Of a DNA stretch of 64,000 nt, positions 51,735-61,739 are shown one piece after another; within the stretch, counting starts at the first letter, position 1, and each line of letters starts with the position of its first letter. The stretch comes from Prorocentrum cordatum. Taxonomy: Eukaryota > Sar > Dinophyceae > Prorocentrales > Prorocentraceae. The stretch spans positions 432,001-496,000 of the forward strand of contig CAUYUJ010007280.1 in NCBI GenBank assembly GCA_963575745.1. The letters run 5' to 3'. The position numbers and the translations under genes are program-made. Below the pieces are notes generated by a model. That model worked only from the letters and a program-made list of their open reading frames with translations. It had not been told where the DNA came from and ran no database searches.

Positions 51735-52545
51735 TTCCCGGCGCCTCCCGGCGCCAGAGGCGACTATGTATCGAGGAATGGGCCCCTCGGTGAGGCCTAG
51801 ACCAGCTGCATGCAGCAAATGTCGTACCCCCCCCTTCCCAATCCCCCCCTTTCGTCCGGCCCGATCCACGCAGTCGTAGTCCTCACCCCCCCGTCTCGAA
51901 CGCCCCGAACACTGCGTCGCCACTGTCCGTCGTCCAGCAGCCGGGCCCGCGTCGGCACCAGGGCGCCGCTTCCAGGACAAGTGGCGCCCGGGCATCCAAT
52001 TGTCGATGTGCGGGGCCCCCGGCTCCCGTCCCAAGGCTGGTTGTTCATCCCGAGTCGTTCTTCGACAATCTAGCCGCCTCGGTGTTCTCCAGGCGCCATG
52101 CGTCTGGGCTCGCCTCGGCCACAGCGAGGGGTGCGCCACTACCCGGCCCCATAGGGGGGAGACGAACGCCACACGAGGGCAAGAAACGTGCCGGGGGGGG
52201 GGGGGGGCGGACCGCGGACTCGCGCTCGTGTTTCCGCAAATGCGCCGAAACAATAAATCCTACCAGGATATCCAGGGGGCCAAGGAAGGGCGATACCACC
52301 ACTAGAGGCCAGTGCCAACATGGTCTCTCTTGCGTGGTGTGCCCCCCGATATCCAGCTTGGGGGGGGCACCGTGGACGCTGGTGGTGGTGCTGCTTCCCT
52401 TCCCTCGGACACCCTCCAGGGGCACCCAGTCGAGTGAACACCGTCAGAACTCCAGTTTGCGGCAGCCTCGTCGACCATCACCCCCCGTTTGGGTGGGGAG
52501 GGTTAATTCAACATCGTTGATGAATCTTGGGTTTCCACTGGTCCT
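51735..52545. other. Unassigned GC-rich spacer
   Basis: A short family B-like piece (GTTCATCCCGAGTCGTTCTT) lies near 52,030-52,060 and a run of G near 52,190. No gene. Confidence 0.4.
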
Positions 52546-52547
52546 CG

Positions 52548-52702
52548 ACCACCTCCTCCTCCTCCTCCTCCTCCTCCTCCTCCTCCTCCTCCTCCCTCCT
52601 CCTCCCTCTTGCTGATGTTCCTCCTCCTCCTCTTCCTTTGTCTCCTCCTCCTCCTCCTCCTCCTCCTCCTCCTCCTCCTTCTCCTCGTCCTCCTCCTCCT
52701 CG
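52548..52702 (-). repeat. (CTC)n array
   Basis: Two CTC blocks separated by CTCTTGCTGATG. Confidence 0.95.
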
Positions 52703-53089
52703 AATCTCCGATAGCATCCGCCGTAGCGCACAAAATGGTGGCGGCACCACAACCTGCCATCACAGCTGGCGTTGCAGGCACAAGAACGGCCCCCTCCTTG
52801 TTTGCGTGCGCCTCCGTAGTCGCGCCATGAACGGCCAGATCCACCCACCCACGCTGCGCTGCAATCGCAGCGCCCCTCGGCCATCACCCTGGGCGGCGTT
52901 GGGCGAGCCAGCGCACGTCTCCACGGATTGCCACATCAGTGCGCCTGAGCACGGATGAGACCAATGTGCCGCTTTCCCTACAGTTTTAAAGGTACGATAG
53001 GTGTGTTTCGCTTCAGGCGATCTCACTACACCATGAAAACTAGCTTGGCGAATGACCCAACCAGATGAAATTGTGACACATGTGGTTAC

Positions 53090-53400
53090 CGCCCCTGTCG
53101 CCTCGGCCTTCGGTGAAACTCCCTGCGGGGGCCACGATATGCAAGAAGCGCGTGCCGGATTAAAAGCGGGTGCGACATGCAAACCTGGCAGTGAAGCCTT
53201 CGGGGGAGCTCCCATCGCGGCCACGACACACGTGACTGGTGTGTCGTTGTGGTGGCGCCCTGCCGCTGGGACCTCTACTGGTGGAGCGCCCCGTGGGGCC
53301 ACGAACCGTGCAAGGCGCGTGCCGAATGTGGGGCGGCGCCGCCATGTGCGGGCCCTTCGGGGGAGCTCCAGTCGCGAACACGAAACACGTGAGCGGTGCG
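53090..53400 (+). repeat. GGGGGAGCTCC satellite, array 2a
   Basis: Units with CCTTCGG(G/T)G(G/A)A, GCTCCC...GGGGCCACGA and GTGCCG, related to 31,850-32,160. In one plus frame they read GGAPIAATTHVTGV-like. Followed directly by a GGA array. Confidence 0.7.
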
Positions 53401-53402
53401 CC

Positions 53403-53525
53403 GAAAGAGGAGGAGGAGGAGGAGGAGGAGGAGGAGGAGGAGGAGGAGGAGGAGGAGGAGGAGGAGGAGGAGGCGCAGGAGGAAGAAGGAGGAGGAGGAC
53501 GAGGAGGAAGAGGTGGAGAGGAGAA
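53403..53525 (+). repeat. (GGA)n array
   Basis: GGA triplets with GCG and GAA variants, between two satellite blocks. Confidence 0.95.
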
Positions 53526-53539
53526 TGGGCGCGGCGTCG

Positions 53540-53765
53540 CCATGCGGACCCTGCCACTTGGGCCTTCTTCGGTTGGTGGAGCTCCCCGCGCGGGGCCACG
53601 GCGCGCGCGTGAGGCATGTGCGCCGAAGGTGGGGCGGCGCCACCGAGCGGGCCCTGGCCCTGGGGCCTTCGGGGGAGCTCCAATCGCGGCCGCGAAACAC
53701 GCGAGTGGCGTGCCGAAAGAGGAGGGGGAGGCGCAGGAGGATGAGAAGGAGGAGGAGGAGGAGTA
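53540..53765 (+). repeat. GGTGGAGCTCC satellite, array 2b, with short GGA tail
   Basis: TTCGGTTGGTGGAGCTCCCC, GCGGGGCCACG, GGGGCGGCGCCACC and CCTTCGGGGGAGCTCC words. Near-identical order to 56,660-56,900. Confidence 0.75.
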
Positions 53766-54038
53766 AGAATGAGAGTCAAGCTAGCCAGCTCGAGCGAGTC
53801 AAGCATGGCATGCCCAGTCCCACCCGCCCTCCCACAACATAAGAAGCAAAGCTGGCACAACTGGGGACCGAAGTCACACCGGCCAGCCGGTTTGGTACAG
53901 CTGATGCGGCCGAACTGGCGAGCGCATGTTGAATGCCGCGCACGCATTGCCAGACGAGTCGAGAATGGCCCGGTACACCGCAGGAAGCCAGAGGTGGCCG
54001 GAGGAAGCCCGACGGTCTGACAGGACACCCCAAAGCAT

Positions 54039-54167
54039 TTTTGTGAAAAAGCATTGGGTTTTTGATGTTTTTATGTTGAAATGCTTGCAAACACACGGTG
54101 TTCGGTAGGATTCTGACATGAACGCGCGAGTGTGCTCTGTGTGGTATTTTTTGCACAGGATTCGCGG
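54039..54167 (+). repeat. AT-rich direct repeat, copy 1
   Basis: TTTTTGTGAAAAAGC, TTGAAATGCTTGCAAACACA, CGGTGTTCGGTAGGATTCTG and ACATGAACGCGCG words. Copy 2 starts 261 bases later. Confidence 0.85.
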
Positions 54168-54299
54168 CCTGGGTGCATGACAGAGCATCGCGAGTGCACC
54201 GCGCGATGACGTGAAATCGCTGGATTCGACCGAATTCTTAAGATTCCTATGGTTTTCCTATGATTTCAGCAAGAGAGCCCGGGCGGGAAATTTGTACAA

Positions 54300-54428
54300 T
54301 TTTTGTAGAAAAAGCGGTGGATTTTGATGTGTTTCTGTTGAAATGCTTGCAAACACACGGTGTTCGGTAGGATTATGACATGAACGCGCGCGTGTGCTCT
54401 TTGCTGTATTTTTTGCAATGGATTATCG
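54300..54428 (+). repeat. AT-rich direct repeat, copy 2
   Basis: Same words as copy 1 with a few substitutions over about 129 bases. Confidence 0.85.
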
Positions 54429-54679
54429 CCGTGGACGACAGGACGTCCATGTCGAGAGGAAAAAATAAGAAAAATATTGATTTTGTATTGTTTTTTACGG
54501 GTTAGGATGGGACCACCCGGATGCGGCCCCTAATGGCCGGCCTGAGGGGGGAGTAGGAGTATATTCAAATAAGGAATAAGGATAAGAGAGAAGTGCAAGA
54601 GTGACGGTGGAGCCGCCACGCCCCACCCCCGCGCCCGAGGCACGGGAAGGCCAGCGGCCTCACGCGGGGGGGCTCGTCT
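54429..54679. other. Downstream flank of the repeat-protein gene
   Basis: An A/T-rich part (54,460-54,500) and ordinary DNA. On the minus strand it would be the 3' flank of the gene ending near 54,680. No AATAAA is seen, and dinoflagellate genes do not generally depend on one. Confidence 0.4.
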
Positions 54680-56352
54680 CAGGCACCGCCCGCCGCTGCC
54701 AGCTCCACCGCCGCCAAGCGCACCTCGATCTCCTCGATGGCGAGGTCGGCGCGGGCGGCTGCGAGCTGGGCCTCCAGCTCGCGGCGCTCGGCGGAGGACG
54801 GCGTCGTCCGCGGTGGGCAGGCCTGCGGCGAGTTCCGCCGCCTGCGCGGCCTTGCCTCTCGGCCTGCCCTTCTTGTCGATGCTCACCAGCCTGCGCTCCA
54901 CCGCGTCGAGGCCCTCCAGCTTGACGCACTCCACGTGGCCTACACCAGCGCCGCGCAGGGGCCCACCGCGGTCGACGTCCCGCAGCACGCTGCCCTCCAG
55001 CTTGCCCTCGCACTCGCAGTGGCCGACCCCCTCGCCACGCAGGAGTCCACCGCGGTCGACGTCCTTCATCACGTCGATGCCCTCCTGCTTGACCTCGCAC
55101 TCGCCGTGGCCTACCCCCTCGCCACGCAGGGGTCCGACGTAGCCGACGTCATTCAGCGCCTCGCTGCCAACTCGCCGTGGTCGACGTCCTTCAGCACGCC
55201 GGCGCCCTCAAGCTTGCCCTCGCACTCGGAGCGGTCTACCCCGTCGCCATGCAGGTGTCTACCGTGGTCGACGTCGTGCAGCGCGTCGATGCCCTCCAGC
55301 TTGTCATCGAAATCGCAGTGGCCTACCCCCTCGCCACCCAGGGGTTCGCCGTGGCCGACGTCCTTCGGCACGTCGGTGCCATCTATTTATCCTGCTGAAA
55401 GGGCCCCGTGGAGATTTTGGCCTGGATCGGGGCGCAGCCTGGACCAGTTCGCTCTCGCCCCCGCCGTGCCCTCCCCTTCTCGCCACGCAGGGGCTGGCAG
55501 TAGCCGAAGTCCTTCTTCGCGTCGAGGCCCTTCAGCTTGCTCTCACCGTGGCAGTGGCCTACCCCCTCGTCGCGCAGGGCTGTGGTCGACGTCCTGTTGC
55601 CCGTCGACGCTCTCCAGCTCGCTGCCGAGCCGCGCGGTGACGTCGACGCCATCCACTGCCAGCGGCACGACGCCCGTCTTGCCGCCGACGCCCTCGACGA
55701 CCAGCTCCGTCAGCGGCTTGCCCGTGAGGGTGCAGCACGCGGGCTGCGACACGGACGTCATCACGTCCAGCTCGTCCTTCACGTCCTCGCCGTCCTGGGC
55801 GCGGCGGCGAGCGAAGGGCTGCCCACTCCTCTGCCCATCTCCAGCGGCGACGAAGTCCCGTAGCGGGTCCAGGACGTAGCACTCGCACTCGCCGGCTCCG
55901 CCCTTCACCTGGCTGGCCAAAAAGGCGGTCGGCGAGCCCTCGCCGTCACAGTCGGCCTCCTCCGCCAGCGCCTCGATGCGCGTGGGCGACGCGAAGGGCT
56001 TCGCTGCGGCAGCCCCGCGTACCTGGCAAGCTTCAGGGCGCCGCGGCTTCTGCCGGCCGCCCTCGCTGGCCTCGTCGACCTCGTCGGCGTGCTGCTGCAC
56101 CTCGCTCCTCGGGGCCTCGACCGCCGCCGCTCCCGCCTGGACTGGCCGCTCGCCCACGGCGCTGAACTCCGCGCGCAAGCCTGCGATGTCGGCGCGGAGG
56201 GCCACGATGGCGCCAAGCGCCTCCGGCGCCTGCGGTTGGCCCTGATCCGCCCACCGGTGGACGACCTCCAGCACCGGCGGCGGGCCCGAGGGCGCCTGCC
56301 AGTAGGCTGCCCCGCACGAGCACCAGCGGCCCCCGCAGGGGAGGGCCCACAT
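54680..56352 (-). pseudogene. Spliced-leader-marked gene or retrogene: repeat protein of unknown function, frameshifted
   Basis: On the minus strand an ATG at 56,352 opens a 270-codon frame to 55,543. Seen: MWALPCGGRWCSCG at the start, a short amphipathic helix ALRADIAGLRAEFSAVG (about residues 50-66), an acidic middle (EALAEEADCDGEG), and ELVVEGVGGKTGVVPLAVDG. Near 55,580 the frame shifts and the rest is a run of about 30-residue repeats (DVD-RGG-LRGEGVGH-CECEGKLEG pattern; six to eight units to about 54,900), broken again near 55,400 and 55,150. It ends with VSIDKKGRPRGKAAQAAE and, after a last shift, a coiled coil SAERRELEAQLAAARADLA and a TGA near 54,680. A relict spliced leader lies about 150 bases upstream. 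No family recognised. The frameshifts suggest a decayed copy or sequence errors in an expressed gene. Confidence 0.6.
54900..55600 (-). repeat. Coding tandem repeat of about 90-93 bp
   Basis: Minus-strand units contain AAGGACGTCGACC, GGCGAGGGGGTAGGCCAC and AAGCTGGAGGGC. They encode the roughly 30-residue repeat of the gene described above. Units near 55,070, 55,000 and 54,930 are the most alike; those near 55,500 are degraded. Confidence 0.8.
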
Positions 56353-56481
56353 CAACAGTTCATTGCTTGCTTTGCTCCGTCTTAGTCGGGGCTCGCCATG
56401 GCACGCGGCGCGGCGGCGAAACCCGTCGTCCAGAACACCTCGCAAAGGTGCGGAGCGCGGCCCAAAAGCCCCGGGGAGCAA

Positions 56482-56519
56482 TTGAGCCAGAACGGTTTTA
56501 AAGCCAAAATGGCTACGGA
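56482..56519 (-). promoter_or_regulatory. Relict dinoflagellate spliced leader (DinoSL), possibly two in tandem
   Basis: The minus strand at 56,519-56,502 reads T then CCGTAGCCATTTTGGCT, an exact match to the first 18 of 22 bases of the published DinoSL. Twenty-four bases further on (56,495-56,482) comes CCGTTCTGGCTCAA, which fits a second, shortened SL lacking the middle AGCCAT. DinoSL is added to nuclear mRNAs by trans-splicing; finding it in genomic DNA upstream of a gene marks a processed mRNA that was reverse-transcribed back into the genome. The gene at 56,352-54,680 lies directly downstream. Confidence 0.8.
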
Positions 56520-56660
56520 AGGAGGAGGAGGAGGAGGAGGAGGAGGAGGAGGAGGAGGAGGAGGAGGAGAAGGAGGAGGAAGAGGAGGAGGAGGAGGAGG
56601 AGGAGGAGAGGAGGAGGAGGAGGAGGAGGAGGGAGGAGGAGGAGGAGGAGGAGGAGGATG
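56520..56660 (+). repeat. (GGA)n array abutting the relict spliced leader
   Basis: GGA triplets begin at the base after the spliced-leader match, so this is the upstream boundary of the retro-copied sequence. Confidence 0.95.
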
Positions 56661-56900
56661 GCGGCGCCGCCATGCGGACCCTGCCACTTGGGCCTTCGGT
56701 TGGTGGAGCTCCCCGCGTGGGGTCACGACACACGTGTGAGGCATATGCACCGAAGGTGGGGCGGCGCCGCCGAGCGGGCCCGGGCCCTGGGGCCTTCGGG
56801 GGGCTTGACCCGTGGGGCCTCGCTCCGCGTGGGGCGTGCGGCGCGCGAGCCGCCATGCGGACCCATCCGCTGGGGCATCCCGTGCAGCTTCCACTGGGCC
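56660..56900 (+). repeat. GGTGGAGCTCC satellite, array 3
   Basis: GCGGACCCTGCCACTTGGGC, TTGGTGGAGCTCCCCGCG and GGGGCGGCGCCGCCGAGCGG are nearly identical to the block at 53,540. Both follow a GGA array, suggesting a shared array-plus-satellite module. Confidence 0.75.
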
Positions 56901-57084
56901 CCCAAAGCGAGTGCGGGGTCTGACACCAGAGAGCTGGAACGATGATGGGAGGACGAGCGCGGGAGGAGGGGGAGAGGGAAGGATCCAGAAAAGGCGCGGC
57001 GCTGCGTGTTCAAAACGGAGACCCACCACCACGAGATTACTGGGACACCGATCCTGAGGGAAACCAGGGGTCCAGTATCCCTGG

Positions 57085-57180
57085 GCAGTCTCGCGGGACC
57101 AGCCTGTCATCCTGTTCATGCGCCGCTTTTTGACGGGCCCGGGGCCCAAGGAGGGGCCCCAAATACAGAAAAAACTGTCA
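57085..57180 (+). mobile_element. Family B-related fragment
   Basis: GCGGGACCAGCCTGTCATCC, GCTTTTTGACGGGCCCGGGG and GGAGGGGCCCCAAATACAG follow family B order but the termini are lost. Confidence 0.5.
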
Positions 57181-57339
57181 AAGAACTTGCGGACCCGCTC
57201 CCCTCAGGACCCGCTTCCTCCGACGCGAGATCTGGTGCAGGTGATCTCGCGCACGGCGGCGCGTATCCGCCCCGCGATGCTCGGCCACTGAGGCTGAGGG
57301 GCACTCGGGCACGCGTCCGCGCGACGGCGTGCGAGAGAA

Positions 57340-57555
57340 GGAAGAGAAGGAGGGGGGAGAAGGAGGGAGGAGGAGGAGGAGGATGAGGAGAAAAAGGAGG
57401 ACGAGAATGAGGAGGAGGAGGAGGAGGAGGAGGAGGAGGAGGAGGAAGAGGAGGAGGGAGAGGAGGATGAGGAGGAGGACGGGGACAAGGAGGAGGACGA
57501 GAAGGAGGAGGAGGAGGAGGAGGACGAGGAGGAGGAGGAGGAGAAGGAGAAGAGT
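57340..57555 (+). repeat. (GGA)n array of about 210 bp
   Basis: GGA with GAA, GAT and GAC variants. Confidence 0.95.
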
Positions 57556-57574
57556 GATCCAGTCAGACTCAGAG

Positions 57575-58130
57575 TGGGCCAGTCTAGCAGCACCACAGTG
57601 TGCCAATACTACGATACCCACCAGCATCACCGTGACCAGCACGACGCTGTCCAGCCGCACCATCGTGATCGTCACGACGGTAACATAAACATCACCGTGA
57701 CCATTACGACGGGCTCCAGCAACACCACCGTCACCAATTGTAATAGGATGGTACCCGCCGGCATAACCGTGACCAACACGACGGTGACCAGCAGCACCAC
57801 GTGACCGGCACGACGGTAACTAGAATGGCCGTGACCAACACGAAGGGCCCCAGCAGCACCACCGGAACCAGTACGACGATACCCAGCGACATCACCGTGA
57901 CCATCACGACGCTGACCAGCTGCACCACAGAGACTGGCACGTCGGTAGCCAGAAACATCACTGAGACTAGGCTCCAGCAGCAATGCCGTGACCAATACGA
58001 CGATACCCAGCGGCATCACCGTGACCAACACGACGATGACCAGCAACACCACTGCGAACTGCACGACGGTAACCATAAACATCACCGTGACCAGTACGAC
58101 GGGCTCCAGCAGCACCATCGGAACCAATAC
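57575..58130 (+). repeat. Coding-like tandem repeat, Thr/Ser/Val-rich
   Basis: Plus-strand units with ATCACCGTGACCA(A/G)(C/T)ACGACG and GGCTCCAGCAGCACCACC words, irregular spacing of about 30-60 bp. In the plus frames they read ITVTNTT-, TSSTTGTSTT-like. No signal peptide or second domain can be tied to it. It could be the repeat part of a secreted Thr-rich protein or a non-coding minisatellite; frames break at 57,801 and elsewhere. Confidence 0.6.
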
Positions 58131-58789
58131 GAACTTTTGGAAACAGCACTACAACCATCATCGCGAGAAGAACCAACCCGCAAGACGACGAGTACACGAA
58201 CGGGGGAAGGGGTCCCAACCATCGCAATCTTGATGAGAGGGTTGTTCCGTCAACTGGCGTGCGCGGCACCGCATCAACTCTCGCAGTTCCCAAGATCGGG
58301 TCCGGTGTGTGCGGCACCTCACCAACTCTCGCAGTACCCCGTAGCCAGACGCGCCACCAGCACGACTACTGTTGCAACCAGCATGCCGACGACCACCACC
58401 ACACGGCCACTACAGCGGCCACAACCGCCACCACGACGACTCCCACCACCACCACCGCCACAGCCACCATGACTGCGAGGACCAGCTCTCGGGTGCGGCC
58501 CCAGAGCCCCCGCGAGGCCGCTACACCAACTCAGCCGAGCTTTGCTGTCACTCCCACTCCCGCAGCTCTGCCGCGAGCGCCTCTGGAGCTTCCAGTACGT
58601 CGTCCAGCCCCCTCGGCAGTAGCATGCCCCAGGCTGGGTGGCCGCAGCCGCCAGCGACTGTCGCAACCCCGATTAGCAGGATCCACCGCGAGGTCTGGCA
58701 ACCGATATCGACCATTTTGGACATGGCGTATTTCTGCGTGCATCCCCTGCCGGACCTAATTACTCGTCGACGCCATGAGCTGGGCCCTG
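58131..58789 (+). other. Thr/Pro-rich continuation, gene status unclear
   Basis: The words ACTCTCGCAGT and GTGCG(C)GGCACC repeat near 58,259-58,335, then ACCACCACC-rich DNA (58,380-58,470) gives Thr/Pro runs. A frame at 58,259-58,759 continues with SRVRPQSPREAATPTQPS. No recognised domain. Confidence 0.35.
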
Positions 58790-59439
58790 GGCGCTAGCCA
58801 GCGCGCGCCTGGGGCCCGTGGAAGTTCTCGCGTTCGGTGCGGCCTTGCATGGAGCTCCATTTCAGCGCGCTCTTGCGGGAACGAGGGGTGCCGCTTTGTT
58901 TGGACATGTGCATTTCTCGCAGCCGATCTGCATGTCCATCACGATAGTGGTCACCATGGCGCTGACTCTGGGCTGGTGATCCGCATGTTTGTCGTCTCTG
59001 GCGGCCTGGGCAGGACGCGCCGCCTTGCTGATCCGGGCCGTGCTGTCGCCTGGCTTTCCCGCAGGTTCCGATTCGCACGCGTGCGGCACGAGCCTCTTCG
59101 AGCGCCAACGCTGCACGCACCGCCGTGGAGGAGAGGGCCGCCAGCCAGTACCTCCCCCAGGCAGCAACGCCCTCGACAGCGAGGCCCGCAGCCGCTCTCT
59201 CCCACAGGAGTCGCCGTGGCAGCTAGCCGCAGCCTCCGCGAGCTGCCCCTCGTCAGGGTTAGCGCCAGCGGCTGCCCGTCTCCTGGCCGCGACGGAACCG
59301 TCCGCAACACGTTCGCCGAAACCAGACCTCCCCGAGGTTCCCCGGGGAACCGACTCAGGAAAAACCTCACTGAAGGCAACGACCCTGACGTGGATTCTCT
59401 GGATTCGACGCTGAAAACATGGCATCGACACGGGCGGAT

Positions 59440-60451
59440 TGTACACGTCGACGCGGGCGCCCCCCCTGCAGGAGCGCCTGCGCGCGGCCGCTTTGGCTGC
59501 CGCTGGCCGCGGCGCAGCGGCTCGGCAGGCCCTGGCCGCCGCTGCCCCTAACCAGCCGCCCGCGGCTGCTCCGACGGCGGTGCCTGGTCAGGCCGCCGCG
59601 GCTGGGGCCCCCGCCGAGGAACGTATGGCTGCCCCGCAGGCAGCCGCTGCGGCGCCCGCCGCGGCGCCCCCTGCCCAGTCCCCGAAGCCCCGTAGGCTAC
59701 GCCGCCAGCTGGGCAGGGGGGCTTTCCCCCGACGCCCGATCCTGCTCACCAGCGCAGGGTTCGTGCCCACGTCTAGGTGCACTGTCCAGTCCCTGGGTGC
59801 CCCCGCAGCGACGCTGCGTCCTCCGCCGGCTGGGGGGCCCACCACAGCATGCGTCCACGTCTGAACGAGCACGCCGCCAGGCGATTCCCTGGGTCCCCGC
59901 CAGTCCCGCCAGAGTACCTGCAAGAGCACCAGTTGGGGCAGCGCTCGGTCTGCCAACGATTCTTGTTGACGCGCTACGGCGGCATCTGCCCGCGATGCCG
60001 CCCTGCCGCGCGCGCGGCTGCAGCCAGGGCAGCCGCCGCCCCCGCCGCCAACGACAAACCGCGAAGCGGGCCCGCAGGTCCCCCCTCCCTCCGGCAAGCT
60101 TTCTCCAAGCGCTCCACCACCAAGCGCAGCGTCCCGATGGGCGCCACGGACCTCTGGGCACGGCACCCGGCGCAGACGGTGGCCCACGCCGAGCGCAACA
60201 ACACCGAGGCTGCGTGGACTGAGCTTGCGATGCTCCCGAAGTGCGCCCTGCGCCCCCACGCACGCGGCGGCGGGGGCAGCGGGGCGGCTGGCGAAGCGCA
60301 GGCGAAGGCGCTGTGCCGGCGCCGGCTGGGCGGGGCCTCCCTGCGGGAGGAGGCCGTCGAGGCTCGCGCTGCCAAGCCACCGTCGCAAGCCTCCCAACAG
60401 CAGAGAAGTGCGCGCAGCTCGCCGCGGACGCCCAGAGCTGCTCGGCTCTGA
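59440..60451 (+). pseudogene. LINE-3 N-terminal zinc-finger region
   Basis: An Ala/Pro-rich segment (59,439-59,770) is followed, after a frame change, by CPVPGCPRSDAASS and SMRPRLNEHAARRFPG, a Cys-x4-Cys with His candidates downstream, then PPEYLQEHQL, CQRFLLTRYGGICPRC, a second Cys cluster. Basic segments follow (KRSTTKRSVPMGATDLWARH). In R2-like elements such fingers bind target DNA. The 5' extension at 58,790-59,440 (with SELPEV-type words near 59,320) probably belongs to the same ORF. Confidence 0.6.
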
Positions 60452-61700
60452 CAAGCAGGACACGCCCGCGGAGGTCACCCCCGACGTCGTCGAACAGATG
60501 CGCGGGGCGTATCGCCGAGCTGTGGACCCCGCCAGCCTCCCGGCTGTCCACGCGACTGCTGCCTTGCAAATTGACGGGGGCGCGGTCCGGAGGGGAGCGC
60601 GGGCCCCCCGGGCTCGGCTGCCGGGCCCAACGCGCCTCCGACTCCAACACTTGAAAGACTCGCTTTCAACGCGGCCCAGAGGGACGAGGTCGTCGACCTG
60701 CCCCAAGACCTCGTTGACCTCTGCGCCAGGGGGCAGGCCCCGCCAGCCGTGTCTGAGCACTTCGCGGGCGCCTCTCTAGTGGCCCTGCCGAGTCGCCGTC
60801 GGGGAAGTGATCTGGCGCCTCGTCGGCATGTGCCTCTGCCACGAGGTATAGCCGACGCCGCCGCGATCGACTGGCCGCCCTCCAGTTCGGCGTCGCGGCC
60901 CCCGGCTGCACCGAGGCGGCGGCGCACGTCGCGCGCCAGCGGTGGACCCGCCAACTCGGGGACCGGGGGAAGGTGCTTGTGAAGGTGGACTTGTCCAACG
61001 CCTTCAACGCCCTGGACGAACAGGCTCCGCTCTGCGCGGTCCGCGAAGAGTTCCCCAGGCTGGCGCCCTGGGCTGACTGGCGCTACTCTCGCCCGCCACC
61101 TCTCTTCCTGGGCCAGCAGACAGTCCGCCCCGAGAGCGGAGTGCAGCAGGGCGACCTCTGGGGCCCGTGCGGTTTTCCCTCGCTCTGCAGCGCGCCGCCG
61201 AGGCCGCCTCCGCGTGCCGTGCCACGGCGCCGACGGCGCCTGAGTTGAATCCTCTACTTGGACGACGGCTTCGCGGGCGACACGCCGGCCGTCGCGCGCC
61301 TCCTCCGCTTGCTCGTGGCCCACCTCTCCGTGGTGGGCCTCCAGCTGAGCACTGGCCCGGGATGCAAAGCCCCCACTGGTGGAGACGCCTCCGACGTGTC
61401 TCTGGACGGCTTCCCGCCGGGCTTCCGCCTCCACGCCGATCGCAGCGCCTGCGGGAGACGCGGCTTTCTGTGCGGAGCACACCACGCAGCGGATCGCGCG
61501 CGACACCGCGCTGCTGGATGCTCGGGGGGACCTCGAAAACGCGCAGGTCGCACTGCACCTCCTGCGCCAGCGCGCCTCCTTCGATCTGCAAGCTGGTCTA
61601 CTCCACGCGCGTGGTGCCGCCCATCGCGCGCGCCGCCTCCCTGCTGGCCATGGGCGGCGCTGTTTGGGCCTGCGTTGAGCAACAGAGCGGCTGCTCGCCC
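60452..61700 (+). pseudogene. LINE-3 reverse transcriptase
   Basis: Upstream: TPAEVTPDVVEQMRGAYRRA (60,460-60,520) and, in another frame, AAQRDEVVDLPQDLVDLC and FAGASLVALPS. Core: motif A KVDLSNAFNALD with Asp at 60,988, motif B SGVQQGDLWGP at 61,135-61,165, then a frame change and motif C LYLDDGFAGD at 61,252. The thumb side has GLQLSTGPGCK and, in a further frame, FCAEHTTQRIARDTALLDA. Each catalytic motif is intact but they lie in different frames. Confidence 0.8.
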
Positions 61701-61739
61701 TCCGACGCCTCGAGGCGGCAGGCTCCGCTCAAGCTCAAC

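Noticed and set aside
55543-56856. One 437-codon minus ORF starting at 56,856
   Set aside because: Its first 168 codons read through satellite and GGA array; the relict spliced leader at 56,519-56,502 places the transcript start inside, so the ATG at 56,352 is preferred.
59588-60760. A 390-codon minus ORF opposite LINE-3
   Set aside because: Antisense shadow of the GC-rich LINE-3 coding strand; the plus strand carries the zinc-finger and RT motifs.
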